From positions 1,220,001-1,284,000 of the forward strand of contig JBBPUQ010000008.1 in the NCBI GenBank assembly GCA_038501195.1: a stretch of 64,000 bases of DNA, given 5' to 3'. Of the stretch, positions 35,388 through 48,319 are shown piece after piece. Every line of letters begins with the position of its first letter. Within the stretch, counting starts at the first letter, position 1. The notes beneath the pieces were generated by a model that worked only from the letters and a program-made list of their open reading frames with translations, was not told where the DNA came from and made no database searches. Made by a program: the position numbers and the translations under genes. The stretch comes from Nemania diffusa (lineage: Eukaryota; Ascomycota; Sordariomycetes; Xylariales; Xylariaceae).

Positions 35388-36284
35388 TCATGTTATGTCC
35401 CATCCGACTTTCTCTTTGATGAATGTGACGATGTCGTCGATTTCCTCCGGTATCTTGTACCAGTGGCCCAAGCCGGGGTACAGTTTCCAATCAACGCTAT
35501 ATCCCGCCTCACGCACTGTCCTAGCAGCGGCCTCGCCCAGTATGTGAGGCTTCGTCTCGTCAGCATCACCATGAGCTAAGAAAACCGGCGTTGAGACCGC
35601 GGTCTGGTTTATCTTAGCATTAGGCAAAGGGTCTATCTCCAAGAGGGCCCTCTCAAAAGCCAGCGCCCGGACGGCCGGGTCCGGTGTTTCCATGTGGCCG
35701 TCGTCCGACAGCGAGAAGATGACGACCTCTTCCCCGTCGCTCTGCGGCTCGTTCTCCCCCCTCAGCGCATCGTGCAGCTCCCTCTGAAAGGGAAGATAGC
35801 CGCACATGCCTATGTAGCCCCCGAGGGGAAACTCCAAGCTCAGCAGAATGGAGAGGGACATGCCGCACCCCTGGCTGATTCCCCCGATGATGGTGTTTGT
35901 GGGCCCCACACCCTCCACCTCCTGGTGCAGGAGGTCCCTGATCTCAAAAGCCGAGTCTGCGAGGCCTTTGAGCTGCTTTTCCTTGCGGTAGGACGGGTCT
36001 GCGAGCCGTGCTATGTCGAACCACTGCGTAACCTTCTGCTTCCCGAAGGCGCTCGAGCGCCGGAATTTGGCCGTCGGGAACACGAAGCGGGCGCCAGGGA
36101 GGAGTGCCGGCAGCGTCTTCCCGCTGCTTGTCTTGCCTGTCTCTAAGAGCTCCTGGCCGAACTTTGTGCCGTTGGAGCCCAGGCCGTGGAGGAGGATGAT
36201 GGTGTATTTATGCGTGGTGGTGGGCTCTACGATGTATGGTTGCAACCAGTCGCGCCGGACACTCAGGTTTCCGCTCAGATTCAT
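35388..36284 (-). CDS. Acyl-protein thioesterase/carboxylesterase (alpha/beta-hydrolase)
   Basis: A single exon encodes 298 aa. It follows the phospholipase/carboxylesterase (APT1-like) pattern: IILLHGLGSNGTKF with the oxyanion region, FPTAKFRRS, then the nucleophile elbow GGISQGC, the acid in LAHGDADETKP, and the His in YPGLGHWYKI. All three triad residues are present. A glycine-rich loop and the WFDIARLADPS segment are family features. No signal peptide is seen, so it should be cytosolic, removing acyl groups from proteins or small esters. It is slightly longer than yeast or human APT1 (about 230 aa) because of an insertion between the nucleophile and acid regions. The gene is convergent with the S66-type gene. 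Confidence 0.87.
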   Translation of the reverse strand: MNLSGNLSVRRDWLQPYIVEPTTTHKYTIILLHGLGSNGTKFGQELLETGKTSSGKTLPALLPGARFVFPTAKFRRSSAFGKQKVTQWFDIARLADPSYRKEKQLKGLADSAFEIRDLLHQEVEGVGPTNTIIGGISQGCGMSLSILLSLEFPLGGYIGMCGYLPFQRELHDALRGENEPQSDGEEVVIFSLSDDGHMETPDPAVRALAFERALLEIDPLPNAKINQTAVSTPVFLAHGDADETKPHILGEAAARTVREAGYSVDWKLYPGLGHWYKIPEEIDDIVTFIKEKVGWDIT

Positions 36285-37040
36285 CTTGCTATAGGCGCTC
36301 CTGTGTCTGACGATCGAAATGGGAAATAGGAGTGGTGCGAAGTCGGATCCGGGGCAAGCCAGTGACGTTCGAGGGCATCCCTACCCCCCGCACGTGTGTG
36401 ACTCAGACAATGTTTGTACCGCTGCTTTAGGTCTCGCCTTGACCGCACTTCATAACCAATTGAACTGTGGAAGTCAGGCTGGAAGGGTTGATGGAGTCAT
36501 GGTGGTGATCGTGTGAAGATTTTGTAATATTATATAGTTTAACAAGATGGAATAAAAGACTCAATCCGAGAATGAACTGGCTAATTATTCCTCGCTCACC
36601 GCTTGAGACACATGTCTCAGCCGAGTCACGCCTCCGCATATTTTGTAGCAACCCGCCATTATTTTAGGAATGTCGGCTTTATACTTTCTGAGCCTATCCT
36701 ATTCACTCATTTGCGAAATCTCACGACATACCAAGAGCTGCCTGTACATATTGAAAAGATCATAATCGTAAAGGAGCATATTTATTCGCTTTCATCCTTG
36801 GCTGCGGAAACTTTGTGGCTATCAAGGCTGTGATTAGATCTCATACGTCTTCTACTCCAGCACTTTACTAGCGCGCTAATGAAACAATCCCATCCGCAAT
36901 ATTCCTCAAGGGTAAATAGTTAAAGGAACGCTCGTAGGTCTGAAATGGTCGCAGAGGTTGTAGATGTGGTTAAACCAACGTCAAATCGTAGCGATCGCTC
37001 CTTCACCTCGCGACTCTTTGTTATCGTCGTCGTCGTTATC
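36285..37040. other. Intergenic region, no supported gene
   Basis: This holds the promoter of the thioesterase gene and short unsupported frames. No repeat or RNA gene was recognised. Confidence 0.45.
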
Positions 37041-37397
37041 TTACTCAGCTGCATTCTCCTCCTCCTCCGCCTCCTCCTCCGCCTTCTGCTTTCTATCCTC
37101 CTCATTCTCCTTCTCTTGCTGCTCCTGCTCTATCTCTATAATGAGCTCGGTCGCCCACCGGATCAATTCGCGAATATCGGCCATTTTCGCCTTATTTTCT
37201 TCATTTTCTTCCAGGCGTGACTCAGTGTAGTATGTCCAGTCAACCCTATCGATTCGATTTTGAAGCTGGACTAAAAGGTCCGAACCGTCTTGAATGAAGG
37301 CCTCAAGTTCTGGTATGCTATGTTGATATCCTGTAGCGCCCATTCGGGCTCGCTCATCCGTCATGCGTGACCAATTGTAAGAAATAACAATCTCCAT
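37041..37397 (-). CDS. Small acidic coiled-coil protein, unknown
   Basis: A single open frame encodes 118 aa. After a start MEIVISYNWSRM it has an amphipathic helical middle (IPELEAFIQDGSDLLVQLQ). The C-terminus is a Glu/Gln/Lys-rich helix ending in EEEAEEEENAAE that is probably a charged single helix or coiled coil. The DNA of the tail is a CTCCTC-type run, which can create open frames by chance. I see no known domain. The regular hydrophobic spacing in the first 80 residues favours a real gene, but only moderately. Confidence 0.4.
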   Translation of the reverse strand: MEIVISYNWSRMTDERARMGATGYQHSIPELEAFIQDGSDLLVQLQNRIDRVDWTYYTESRLEENEENKAKMADIRELIRWATELIIEIEQEQQEKENEEDRKQKAEEEAEEEENAAE

Positions 37398-40048
37398 CTT
37401 GTGTAATGGGAAATGAATGATGTGGGGGGGAAAGGTATCTGATGCTAGGAAAGTTCAGGACTGAGAGCGTGGATAGAGTGAAAAGGTAGAACGGTGGCTG
37501 GGATGGGTCGAACAAAGTTGTCAAGTTATCCATTACTTCGAAACTCAAACTGAGACGAATGCCCTACTTATATAGATATTTTGTGTACTCAAGAAACAGG
37601 TAAGTTTGCATGTACTACTACACATGAAACTACTAGTTGGATCACGAGCTCTGATTCACAGACCGAAAAACCACGAGACCACGCAGTATGGCAGTAGCCA
37701 GAGAACCATTGCGGCTTCCTCGAGTTACTCATATTATACAAACTTGTCATTCGTATAAACCTCAAGTGCATCAGGTGTAACTATAAATTTAGAGACTATA
37801 CCTAGAAAGGTCGTAGACCTCTTAACAAATCTCACTTTTCCTTTTCAAATACAATTCTACTAGAACTTTAGCAAACAGGTAGACCAGTTGGATGGAAACA
37901 AAATGATGACAGTGGAAATAAGCGAGAGAAGACAGCATAGCAAGGTAGTGTGGGCAAGTTTTCCTAATACAAGGAAACCTGTGTACCAAACTAATTATCA
38001 CTTTGAACTCACAATAATTATCTAGAAAACACTCCCCTTATTCAACTTTGCTCTGAAGTTATCTAGTGGTAGGTAGTTTCCTCCCTCTTCCTCTAACTCC
38101 TATTAGGGCACAGGGATTAGTAGAAAAGACAAACGGATTTATCGTAGATAATCCAATCTCCTCAAGTCTCGTCGATGAATTTAGTTCTACTATCTTAAAA
38201 TAATATTCCAATACTATAACAGGTAACACTTTCGATCTTTACGATATGTTTTATAACAGAGCATAAAGTTTGTACTGGGAAAAAGCGATAGTAACATGGG
38301 GGTTGCGAATATCTACGACAATATTCATTTTTACTTGCGAGCTGAGAGCATCATCCAATTTAATAATATTTATTCTTGCCTCCCTTCGACTCATAGGGGA
38401 TGAAGAAACCTACCCTAGAAGCTGCAATCCAATATTATATTTTCAGGTAGGTGTACAGAGTAATGTCCAATGAGTTTCCACCATGTTGTGACGGCCTGAG
38501 GATCAACGCTACGAACTGAGCAGTATGAGATATCGTGAAACATCCCTGCTGGCCGTGAGAGCAGGATTAATATATCAGATAAATTAGTTTTCTACATACG
38601 ATAAACTTGGCGGTATTTCGAACTAGTGCCTGGGCGATCCTCTATGCTCTCATCACTAGCGAAAAAAAATCGTGTCCCTGCGGACACCTCGTCCTCTAAT
38701 TTCTTACTTCTCATATCTCGTATTGGCGCCTTAGTCGACAGCAAAAGTATTACCTATGGATGAGAAGGCATTCGTTTCACCTAAAGAAGCTAGTATTGGT
38801 GTAATTACGGTACGGTACGATAGTACCTAAGATGTCGTGACTGGTAGCATGTCATCAATGACTATGTATCTATCTGCGCCAATAATCACAGCTTTACCGC
38901 AACAGGCAAGACAGTCAAGCGTACAGAGCCATGGATACCCGACGGGGTTGAGCTCCGTAGAGCTGCCTATCACGCCACAGGGCCGGCGGTGGGGGCTTAC
39001 TACCATGCACTATAGCATGCTTGGCAGGTACGTGCCCACTATCAGGCACCTTGTAGGTATCCGCCACAGCGCATGATTACTACCCTACTATGCAGTTGCT
39101 GAGAAGGTTTTCATGTGTGGATGGACATCGCGGTCTTCTATCGAGCTTCTGGAGCAACCCGTGTTAAAGACGGCCTCTCCCCGGTAACCTCCCGCTTGCC
39201 GGCCTGTTTCCAAGCAACAATTCTCTATCCAAATACTTAAGTATCATTTTATCAAAGTTAAGGGCCCATATTAAGCGGAATAGACTAGAGACAAGAGGCT
39301 GCCTACCATGTAAGGTACCTAGCTAGTAATTGATAAGCTTTATTGGCCCAATCACCCGTCTTGGCCCTCTTTACGCCGTTCTCTACGCTGTGTTTCTACG
39401 CTCTAGAGTCTACCGCGTAGATACGCATACGTGCCTCGGGCCAACCGCTTCACAATCTCACTGCATTGACTCCACCAGACCCCAGCTTTTGGATTTGCCC
39501 CGCCTGTCGACCTTCCAGAAATGTACAGAGAAGCGAGCTAGCTGGATTACCAGGTAAGCATTATCCTTGCTAGCCAACCGATTAGATGAACCGATAATGA
39601 CGAGCTCTATGCTTCTGGTGCTTTCCTCGGGTCAGTACCCGTGTATCTAGCCTATGCAGTAAGGCGCATGAATGGGCAAGACGGCTGCGTGCAGCTATTT
39701 GCAAAGTGTGATCTAGACGGCAGGAGACGGCAGCTTTCTAGTTTGCGCAAGGCCAATGAGAGGTGCAGTCGTCCTGCTGATCCAGAAGCTTGACAGGGGT
39801 TGCTGGCGATGGCGTTAGATTTGCAATCTGCAAGCATCATAACACGCTGCGACGTGCACATGGGCCGCAATAGAAAAATAATCGGTAGCCATGGGTATGA
39901 CCCAGTGTTGTTCAATCCGGAATCCGGGAGGTACAAGTAGCTCGAGCGTGCCTCTTCTGCTGCTGGCTCTCTTGTTCTCCTCCTCCATCCCCCTCTTCTG
40001 CTCGTCACTGTCACACTGACGAACGGCTGAGCTGATCCAATTGCAACC
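37398..40048. other. Long intergenic region
   Basis: About 2.65 kb without a supportable gene. Short frames have no domain. A short hairpin, GTGTCCCTGCGGACAC-like, lies near 38674. The last 100 bp is the leader of the sedolisin gene. Confidence 0.45.
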
Positions 40049-42098
40049 ATGGTTGGTGCCACTGTCTTCTCGGCCGCCCTCGTGGTGGCTGCCCAGGCCG
40101 TCTTCGCGAGTCCCGTCGCTCGCTCCGGCTACAGCTTGAAGGATTCGCACAATGTCCCTCGGGGCTGGAAGAAGGGCGCGAGAGCGCCAGCCGACCATGT
40201 CATGCATCTCCAGATCGGTCTAAAGCAGAGCAACTTTGCCGAGCTCGAGAAGCAGTTGTACGAGGGTATGTATTCGTACCACACTCTTCCACGTACCCAA
40301 ATCTCAAATCAAGAGGAACGTGAGACAATTGGATCACTTCGGTTAGCTAACTAGTGAATCTAGTTTCGGATCCTGCTCATTCCAAATATGGACAGCATCT
40401 GTCTGTCGATGAGGTCGAAGAGCTTGTGAAGCCGACGCAAGAGACTTCGGATCTTGTCCACGAGTGGCTCGGAGACAATGGCATTGTGCCCTCGTCATAT
40501 AGTGCTGCCAAGGACTGGATTAACGTCGCGATACCCGTTAGCGACATTGAGCGGCTCCTTGACACCGAGTACCACATCTTTGAGCATACGGATGGCTCCA
40601 AGGTAGCACGAGCACCGTCGTGGTCTCTGCCAAGACATCTCCACTCCCACATCGATACCATCCAGCCCACCAACTCCTTCTTCCGTGCTCGTGGCCAGGC
40701 CTCGGAGGCTTTCGTAGACTCGGGAGTTCTCGCCGATCCCAGTCTCAAGACCTACCCAGTGAGCTCGGAAATCGGCGCTGTCTGCAACACTAGCTCTGTG
40801 ACCCCCCAGTGCTTCGAGACCCTCTACAAGACCAAGGGATACAAGGTTCGTTTCTCATTAGATCCTGACTAGAATTATGCAAACTAAGATATAATAGCCT
40901 CGCGCAACTAAGGAAAACAAGGTTGCCTTCACTAACTACTTGGGCGAACACCCGATCCGCACTGACGGCGAGTTGTTTCTCGCGAAATACCGTCCCGAGG
41001 CTGTCTCGGTAGCTAAAACGTTCCCTCAATTGACTCTCGATGGTGGCCCTGGCGATGCGCCCCTGACCCCCGACGAGCTGGCATCAGCCACGAGCAAGGA
41101 GGCTAACCTGGACTTCCAAGCCATCTCTGGCATCAACTACAAGACCCCGATCATCAGCTACTCGACTGGTGGTTCGCCTCCGTTCATCCCTTCGCAGAGC
41201 ACACCTGATAACTCGAACGAACCCTACCTCGTGTGGGTGAACTGGCTTCTGTCGCAGAAGTCGATTCCCCAGGTCATTTCGACTTCGTACGCCGATGACG
41301 AGCAGACCGTGCCTGTCTCTTATGCTCGACGTGTGTGCCAGCAGTTCGCACAGGTCGGTGCTCGTGGAACGTCTCTTCTGTTCGCTAGCGGCGACTCTGG
41401 TGTCGGTTCTTATGGCGACTGCGTTAGCAACGACGGAAAGAACACCGACAAGTTCCTCCCCGAGTTCCCGCCGTCTTGCCCTTACGTTACCGCAGTTGGC
41501 GCCACCAAGGACTTCGAGCCCGAGGTTGTGGCCTACCGCCCTGCCTTCATAGGCCCCGATGGTGTAGCTCACGGCAACTACACGTCAGGTGGAGGCTGTG
41601 AGTTTTCCTCTCCTTCTTACTTCACTAAGTTCTCTGATGCTAATAATTTCCTTTTTAGTTAGCAACATTTTCGACACGCCAGCGTACCAGAAGACGGAGG
41701 TCACAAGCTACGTTAAGGCCCTCAAGGGCGAGTACGACGGATGGTACAACCCGAAGGGCCGTGCATACCCTGATATCTCATCTCAGGGTCTTTACTTTGC
41801 GTACTTCTGGAACGGCACTGAGGGTGTGATCAGCGGAACGTCAGCCAGCACACCTCTCACGAGCGGTATCATCAGTCTCGTCAACGACGCCCTTCTAGCC
41901 TCAGGCAAGCCCTCGCTCGGCTTCCTGAACCCCTGGATCTACTCTGTCGGCTACAAGGGGCTAAACGACATTACCTCAGGTAGCGCTGTTGGCTGCGGCG
42001 TTGCGGGCTTCCCGGCTGTAAAGGGTTGGGACCCTGTAACTGGTATGGGCACACCCGACTTCCCCAAGCTTGTCAAGCTTGCCGGTGGCAAGCTATAA
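40049..42098 (+). CDS. Secreted tripeptidyl-peptidase, sedolisin family (S53)
   Basis: Four exons, 40049-40265, 40364-40845, 40898-41597 and 41659-42098, encode 612 aa. A signal peptide (AALVVAAQAVFASPV) is followed by a pro-kumamolisin activation domain (~20-200, with DPAHSKYGQHLS and the WL...V pattern). In the catalytic domain Glu and Asp lie in KEANLDFQ (~300-304), the oxyanion Asp in SGDSG (~397), and the catalytic Ser in SGTSASTP (~525). The C-terminal calcium site region reads GWDPVTGMGTPDF. All key residues are present. Fungal sedolisins are acid-active, autoprocessed, and release tripeptides from extracellular protein at low pH. Introns are 98, 52 and 61 bp with good consensus; frames join at YEVSDPAHS and SGGGFSNIF. 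Confidence 0.95.
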
Positions 42099-42559
42099 GT
42101 GGCGATGCTACATGTTATACTAGTTACTATGTATCATAGCAATATACATTAGGCATGTCTATGTCCCTAATAGTTGAGTAATGTTTGGCCAATGATCAAT
42201 CCCCTTAAAAGTGCACGTGATTAGAAGTTGCTTGAGACACCGAGGCACCTAGGTACCTACTTTGTAGATATGCGATAGCTTGTGGTGTGTACATACCTCC
42301 TTTTACCTCTTGCCGCTTGAGTGTACCTATACTGAACTACATCCTAAGGTAGGTACTCAGGGAGCCACGACCTTCACCCGTTATAGTGCCAAGCTCCGTG
42401 GAAGGTGCTTGCCAATTTCTTGCGTCTCAAACTATGCCCCTCGTTCATTTGCCGTACTTCTGTAACTCATCTCGGCATCAACAAAATCATACTCACCCAC
42501 CGCTGCATCTCATCCAACTACCTCCCTTATCGTGTGTACATCCAGAATTATCTCTCAAT
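42099..42559. other. Intergenic and 5' leader region
   Basis: Contains ACCTAGGTACCTAC-type low-complexity sequence near 42245 and a C-rich leader before the next gene. An open frame extends upstream from 42560 to 42386, but it is leader-like, so the later ATG is preferred. Confidence 0.5.
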
Positions 42560-44085
42560 ATGAATCCTGTACCAACTATCATCGAACCTACTGTTCCCGG
42601 AGCGGGCTGGCAAGCCTTCGCCGTTGAGCATATGATTGAAGAGGCAGCAGTCAGGGCAAGATATGAGCAGCTTTACCCTTTGCAACCACGTAGTAGTGTA
42701 CATCAGCCTACGCCTATTCACTTCTACGGACCTGGCCCCGACGGCAGAGTACAGCCTCACGATCCGCCTGTCGGAACTCTGCACTTTGCTAGATGGAGAC
42801 ATGAACTCGCCGCTACCGAACACCCCGACATTGGTGGAGATTACTATGAAGAAACCCCCCGGAGTGTCGATGGTCGTGGAATCAGACCTACGTACACCAC
42901 CAAGCGTAATCAAGCCGCTAAAGAGGTCGACCATTTTCGCTGGGAGAGAGTCGCTGCCGATTCAATGAAGGGAGTCAGAACATTTCCAGGGCCCGAAAGC
43001 ACCCGAAAAATCCATGACGAATATCTTTTGAACGAGGATGACTTCAATGACCCAGACGCCAAAAGGCCGAAGGTCTTGTTTAATTTGAATAATCGTCTAG
43101 ACGAGGACCCCAAGGACATCTACCCTCTCGGATACAAACTGCTTAAACGGTGGTCTAAGACTAACGGCCACAAGGAATGGGAGGATGGGGGCTGTCTGGG
43201 GGCAGACCCGCAGAGCCCCAAAGCCCTCACCAAGCATCTTGGGTGGTGAGTAACATGAATACTAGAGGAACGGAACTAGATAGCGCTCATTTGAAATAAC
43301 AGGTTCCCCAAAAGACTTCGCATAGCTAAGGCTGGTCTTGGCGCTGACCCGCAAGATGGTCTCTGGAACGAAGTTTTCCACGGCAACCTTGACGCAAAAC
43401 CGAAGACACAGTTCTTGCCCCCCAAGAAAACATGGTCTGAAGATTCTAGCAAAGTTACAACTCTGGCTAGCTCTGTGAATTCTTGCAATGTACTTAGCAC
43501 ATACCTGGTTTATAGGAGATACTCGCTAATTATGTTTTGCAGACTCTACACATCCTCTCACTTAAAGCCGTTAAGGCGAGCCTTCCCCAGCCAGAATCTG
43601 ACACCCTCGTCGCGCGAGATGCTTGGTTGGATGCACGAAATACCAAAGAATACAAATATAAGCTCAATAAAGTTGAAGGCACCGACCACCTAGCTACCAG
43701 CAAACTATCAGTAACCCCTTCAGTTCATACTGAGGGCATTAACAACACGGAGCCGACAAAGAACGTGGAAGATAGTATTGAGACGACCGAAAATTACACT
43801 ACACCAACAGAAGGGTCGGAGACTACAGGCTCGGAGAAGAGCTTGGCGATTATCCAAAAAGTAGAGCCTGCTGAAACCCCCGTGGAATGTGTAGTTCGAG
43901 GATCGAAGATGGCGGCTAGAGATGCTGCAGACGAGGAACGCGAGGCTATTGCAGCAACACTTGAAGAACTCTCGAGAAATCCCGAGCCTGGCCTAAAGGG
44001 CAAACGTCCTATTGTGGTCTACTTGGCATTTCGCTCTAATTTTCTTGGTGTGCCCGTCACGCAGGTTTTGGGGTATAAGGAGTAG
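42560..44085 (+). CDS. Hypothetical protein, unrecognised
   Basis: Three exons, 42560-43245, 43303-43474 and 43543-44085, give 466 aa. The N-terminal 230 residues are mixed and charged, with many Tyr/Pro/Asp residues. A segment YPLGYKLLKRWSKTNGHKEW precedes the first intron, and WFPKRLRIAKAGLG bridges it. Residues ~300-440 are Glu/Thr-rich and probably disordered, then a short ordered end (RPIVVYLAFRSNFLGVPVTQ). For the second intron two phase-0 donors are possible, at 43454 or 43475; the second gives a more usual 68 bp. No signal peptide, membrane segment or known domain was seen. The stable frame over 1.4 kb supports a real gene. Confidence 0.65.
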
Positions 44086-44903
44086 GGTGAGCGACTATCT
44101 GTACTGAAGGTAGTTTCTACGGAGATTGTTGAAATTTCTTAGCAGTATTTCCACCATCGTGTTTGAGGACAGGGTATGCTTATATAATAAGCATGGTCTC
44201 ACTACTGTACTCTGTGTTCTTTTTATCAACTTCGGTATCTAGCTTAACTTGCTTAATATGAACATATTTGATAGTAAGGTCTGGCACCCATCAGAAAGGA
44301 TACAACTATTTACTCGTTCTAATGCCCCTGGATTATCATTTAGACAGAGAGAATGTTCATGAAGAGGGGGATAATGAGACATCGTGTGCGGCACTGCTAC
44401 AGGGGGTCATGTTGATTAGGTCATTAGGACCCTAGTTTTCCGCGTTTTTCTATTTATTAGCTAGAAAAGAAGGTAGTTCCTAGTACTAGGTACGCCTCCC
44501 AGAATCGGTCGACTAGGCTGATAGGCAGCCCTTATGGGCGTTTGCTACACCAATATTACTCGATTGCATTACTAGATTACTGGTTTTTATTGCTTCAAAT
44601 CTCTAGAAATGATTTAGATAGCCGTGGCCAGTCCTCTAGAGTGTGCATTGTGTGTATATTGCACGCTTCGTTTCAATAAACACGGTTAATCCCATGCTGT
44701 CCACTTGTCACAGAACAGAACTGCAACGCTATACCGCGACACTTATACGAAAAGTAGAACGTTGTCAATGTAGCAAACTTGACTGTTTGTATATGAGACC
44801 ATGACACCACTTTATAATCAACTGCAGCAATTTGGTTTTTAGCCAGCGCTGCCCAGATGAAGAGACTAACTCAGCTGCTTGTGAAATTACTGCTAGTCCC
44901 ATC
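44086..44903. other. Intergenic region with dispersed repeat copy A
   Basis: The region lies between two convergent genes. Its main content is repeat copy A at 44379-44690, which is also present at 48998-49190. No gene was recognised. Confidence 0.5.
44379..44690 (+). repeat. Dispersed repeat, copy A
   Basis: This shares with 48998-49190 the order GACATCG/GACGGTG, ACTGCTAC, ATTAGGTCA, TCAAATCTCTA, GCCGTGGC, CTCTAGAGTG and CACGCTTCGTTTCA. The orientation is the same. Copy A has about 110 extra bases in the middle. Neither copy codes for protein. It may be a solo LTR or MITE relic. Confidence 0.6.
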
Positions 44904-47315
44904 TTATTCATCTGTATTAATGCCGCCACAAAGAACCCTGATCGATACTATTATCCAATTCCAGAGATGTTGTACCTTCATTCTTATACTTCCCCACCAC
45001 CCGGTCCGGAGGCCCTCGGGAGCCACGGTCTCTAGCCCCACGCTTGTACCTGTCCCTGCTGATAACAACCTGACCTCATCACTCATTATGCTTCTTCTAG
45101 GCTCCTTATCGGCACTTAGTAAACTCCTTGAGGGGTATGTGATTGATGTGGGTGTCAACTGGTTATTGGAGTCCTTTCGATCTGGTGACTGCAATAAAGA
45201 ATACTCTTCATCTCCTCCTGTACGTGTACCGTGGCTCTCTTCTATCATCACCAAACCTAAAGGCTTACATACATATTCGAAGAGAATAAGGTTCTCTAGT
45301 TGCTGCATAACCCCTTTTCTTGCGTAGCTAGAAACTGATGGGATTATGGATTTTCTGCTCGAGAATGTATGCCAATGTCCAAGTTGACTTGAAGGTTGCT
45401 TGGCAAATTTGGCGAGATCTGCCTCTATCCTTGGGTTTGAAACGGGCACGCCAGAGTACCAGTATTCCTTGTCGGAGCACTTATTAAAGATCGTTTCCAA
45501 TTCTTTCCGCACCACTTCTATCTTCCTTCTGTCTTTAGGGTTAACTACAAGCATGTTTTTTTCAACTAGGTCTAATAATGCATGTATGGCGTTTGAACAG
45601 TGTTGAGAGCTGTGTAGCAGCTTTATCCACTATGTTGTTTCTTGTTAATACCAGTTTATTCTTAGTGAATCAATCGGGAAAGGTGTATTAACAGGCGTAC
45701 TTTTTTTACTGACTCTTTCACAACCGCACTTTGATTATTCCCATTGACTTTGAAGAATTTGTCCTCTGCTGTATTATTGCAATGACCGTCATCGTCGTTG
45801 ACGCGTACATCAACAAAGCTCCGACATCCTTGTCCCCGAGTGGCGTTGTAACCGAGCAGGTACCAGGTAAGAAACTCGAGGTATACGCAGCCAAGACTCC
45901 AGACGTCGTAACTCTGTGCAAAGCGCGTCTTTGAATGTATTTCAACTTCCGGGGGTCGATAAGTTTGGGTGAAGCCTCGATCACCTGGAGCTGTGATATT
46001 CACAGTATTGGCAGAGTGGAATCGTGTTAGAGTGAAATCCCCGAGAACGAGGGAGCCGGGATCGGCTGTGGAGTTTTCAAACCACAAAATATTTTCTGGC
46101 TTGATATCTCCATGCCGCCCCAAATTATCGCCCTTGGTGCCTTTCCAAGAACTGTGGCGATGAATCTTACAAAGTGCGGCTGATATACCCAAACACTGTT
46201 CAATAACCCATTTTGCATCGTTGGGCTGGGATGGGTTGTGTTTCCAATAGTCCACCAGACTACCCTTTGCCAACGGGAATATCAAGAAATATCCTATACC
46301 TACATGCTCATATGCTTGCAAAAGTTTGGCTAGATGTTTATGTCCTACGTTCGATCCGCCAAATCTCTCGAATACTTCAATCTCATTTTCCCACATATCG
46401 CGGCCCTTATCAGTTATCTCGAATTGTTTAACGGCAAAATCATAATTATCCTAACGTTTAAATGAGTGTGAGATAAGACTCTTTTAAGATGCTAGTTTTG
46501 AAATGTTTACTCACCAAAGAATATCCGTCCAAGTGGCTGCGGTGTATCCTTACTTTAATTATCTTTCCATGGCCACCGTTGGCCATATATCTGCGATCTT
46601 CAAACGGTAGTCGTACTTGGGATCTGAACTTCCTTGTGCGAATTTTGTCTGGGGAGAAGTCAAAAACCGGTACAAAAACCTCCCATTGTCGCTGGCAAAA
46701 TGTATCAAGGTAAGCTGTCTTGCATGAAGTAAGACGCAGGCACAGCTCGTTGAACGCTAAAGGCAGGTTCTGATCACAGATTTTCTCCTGGATGAAATAT
46801 CGTATATACTTAGCTTTCGCAATCAGAACTAGAATTGCGAAGATCTGTATATATTTATTATCACCCCTGTTGCCAAAAATCTGGTCTGCAATCTCATCCG
46901 GCTTCTGTTCATCAGAAAGCTTCTGGCGCAGGATAAACCTAACAACATCATAGCAAAGGACGTCTCGAAGCGCGCAGCGAGGGAGGAACCTATTCGTATC
47001 GAGATTGGGCAGGAAGCACTGCGTTCGCAGGATATCGTATATTTTCTGTTCAAGTTGGTCGTCCTGGAGATTAACAAGGGTGCCCCTGATTTCAAACCCG
47101 TTAGATGAATGTTTATTTTCATATTTTCTCAGAGACAAAGACCTAAGAGTCGTGGACTTATCATCACCATCTAGGACATCTAGAGAAAGTGAAACATCCG
47201 GCTGACAGCTGACTGAGGAGGCTTGTTGGGCTGTATCCAATGTGCTCTCAAAAGTTTCAGTAGTTAAAGAGAACTGTTTGGAAGATGGGATCTCGGATTG
47301 GCGATTGTTAGCCAT
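44904..47315 (-). CDS. Fungal-specific protein kinase with N-terminal conserved region
   Basis: Three exons, 47315-46515, 46450-45701 and 45629-44904, give 758 aa. Residues ~1-85 are Ser/Thr-rich. Residues ~85-235 form a helical region shared with the kinase at 49826 (RFLP, FAILVLI, DQNLPL, RQWEVFVPVF). The kinase domain follows: NGGHGKIIKV as glycine loop, AVKQF with the Lys, HGDIKPENI catalytic loop, then GDFTLTRFH where DFG should be, RPPEV, and YDVWSLGC. The third exon continues the C-lobe with WIKLLHSSQ, HALLDLVEKNMLVVNP and RRKIEVV. The tail ends in a hydrophobic amphipathic segment (LWNWIIVSIRVL). DFT in place of DFG may lower or change metal binding. Such kinases often lie near HET and NLR genes in fungi. 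Targets are unknown. Introns are 64 and 71 bp. Confidence 0.85.
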
Positions 47316-48319
47316 GAGGGTTGGTAACGCAAGAAGGCGTATTCAACAGCAGCAGTAGGGCTTCCTGAAAATAGAACAAAGATTACGAAAGGGAGTATAA
47401 TATATAAATATATCGACGCATTGATCAGGAGTCAATTCTGGAGGCTGGTATCAATATTAATGACAGTAAGCGGTCGCTGCCGCCTATTATAGAGATTTTT
47501 AGAGAATAAAATAGTACTGGCATATACCTGCCGATCTTGTCATTGAACACAGGGCATCCTTCATAAGAATAGCACTGGAGGATCAATGTAGCTACATCTA
47601 CTAGCTGCCCCCCAAATTAGGCCAGAGAAGCCGCGAGAGTTTCAGCTTAGTAAAATGCAAAAAAGAAAATCTCTTAATGTTCATGTAGGTCAACAGCACT
47701 GGAGTCAAATTTTCCTCGTCATTTTTGGCTATTAGCATATCAAGTCCTACGTAAATAGATTGGATTGCTTTTTTCTCACTGAAGTATCATCTCTTGATTC
47801 CACATCGGTTCTCTTTTCTCACCTTGATGCGGTGATCTTACTTAGGATCTATGTTGAGGTGAAAGGTGTGGAGTAAACCGGGTAGCCTCATTTCACAGTG
47901 CCATCCCACACCAACAACACAGGGCGGTGTGATAACGTGACAATGGATACAGGGCGGTGTGAAGAGTGATGAAGCAGGCTGCGCATTGTCTTCAAGCTGT
48001 CTGAAATGACCGCATACATTATTGAACTCAGCCGGTTTTTCTTGAGGCTGAGCCCAATATATATGCAGCACCCATGTCCCGATGTAGAAATGTGCAGATT
48101 TACGGACCTTTTGGCTAACAATCGCATCTCAGCGTTGCATTGTGGCGTTCTACGGGATTATCGTCTTCCCCGAATGCTTTTGGATTTTGCCTTAAATCCT
48201 GTGTGCGTGTCTAGCATAAAATGCTGATCTACTTATGCTTTCGACCGTGATTTTTCCAAATCCCCTCCACACCAAAGCCATAACCTGACACTAGGACCTT
48301 ATTCGAAAGATTTATCAAG
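47316..48319. other. Divergent intergenic region
   Basis: The 5' flank of the kinase gene. A 14-bp motif ACAGGGCGGTGTGA occurs twice at about 47920 and 47951. Small frames have no support. Confidence 0.45.
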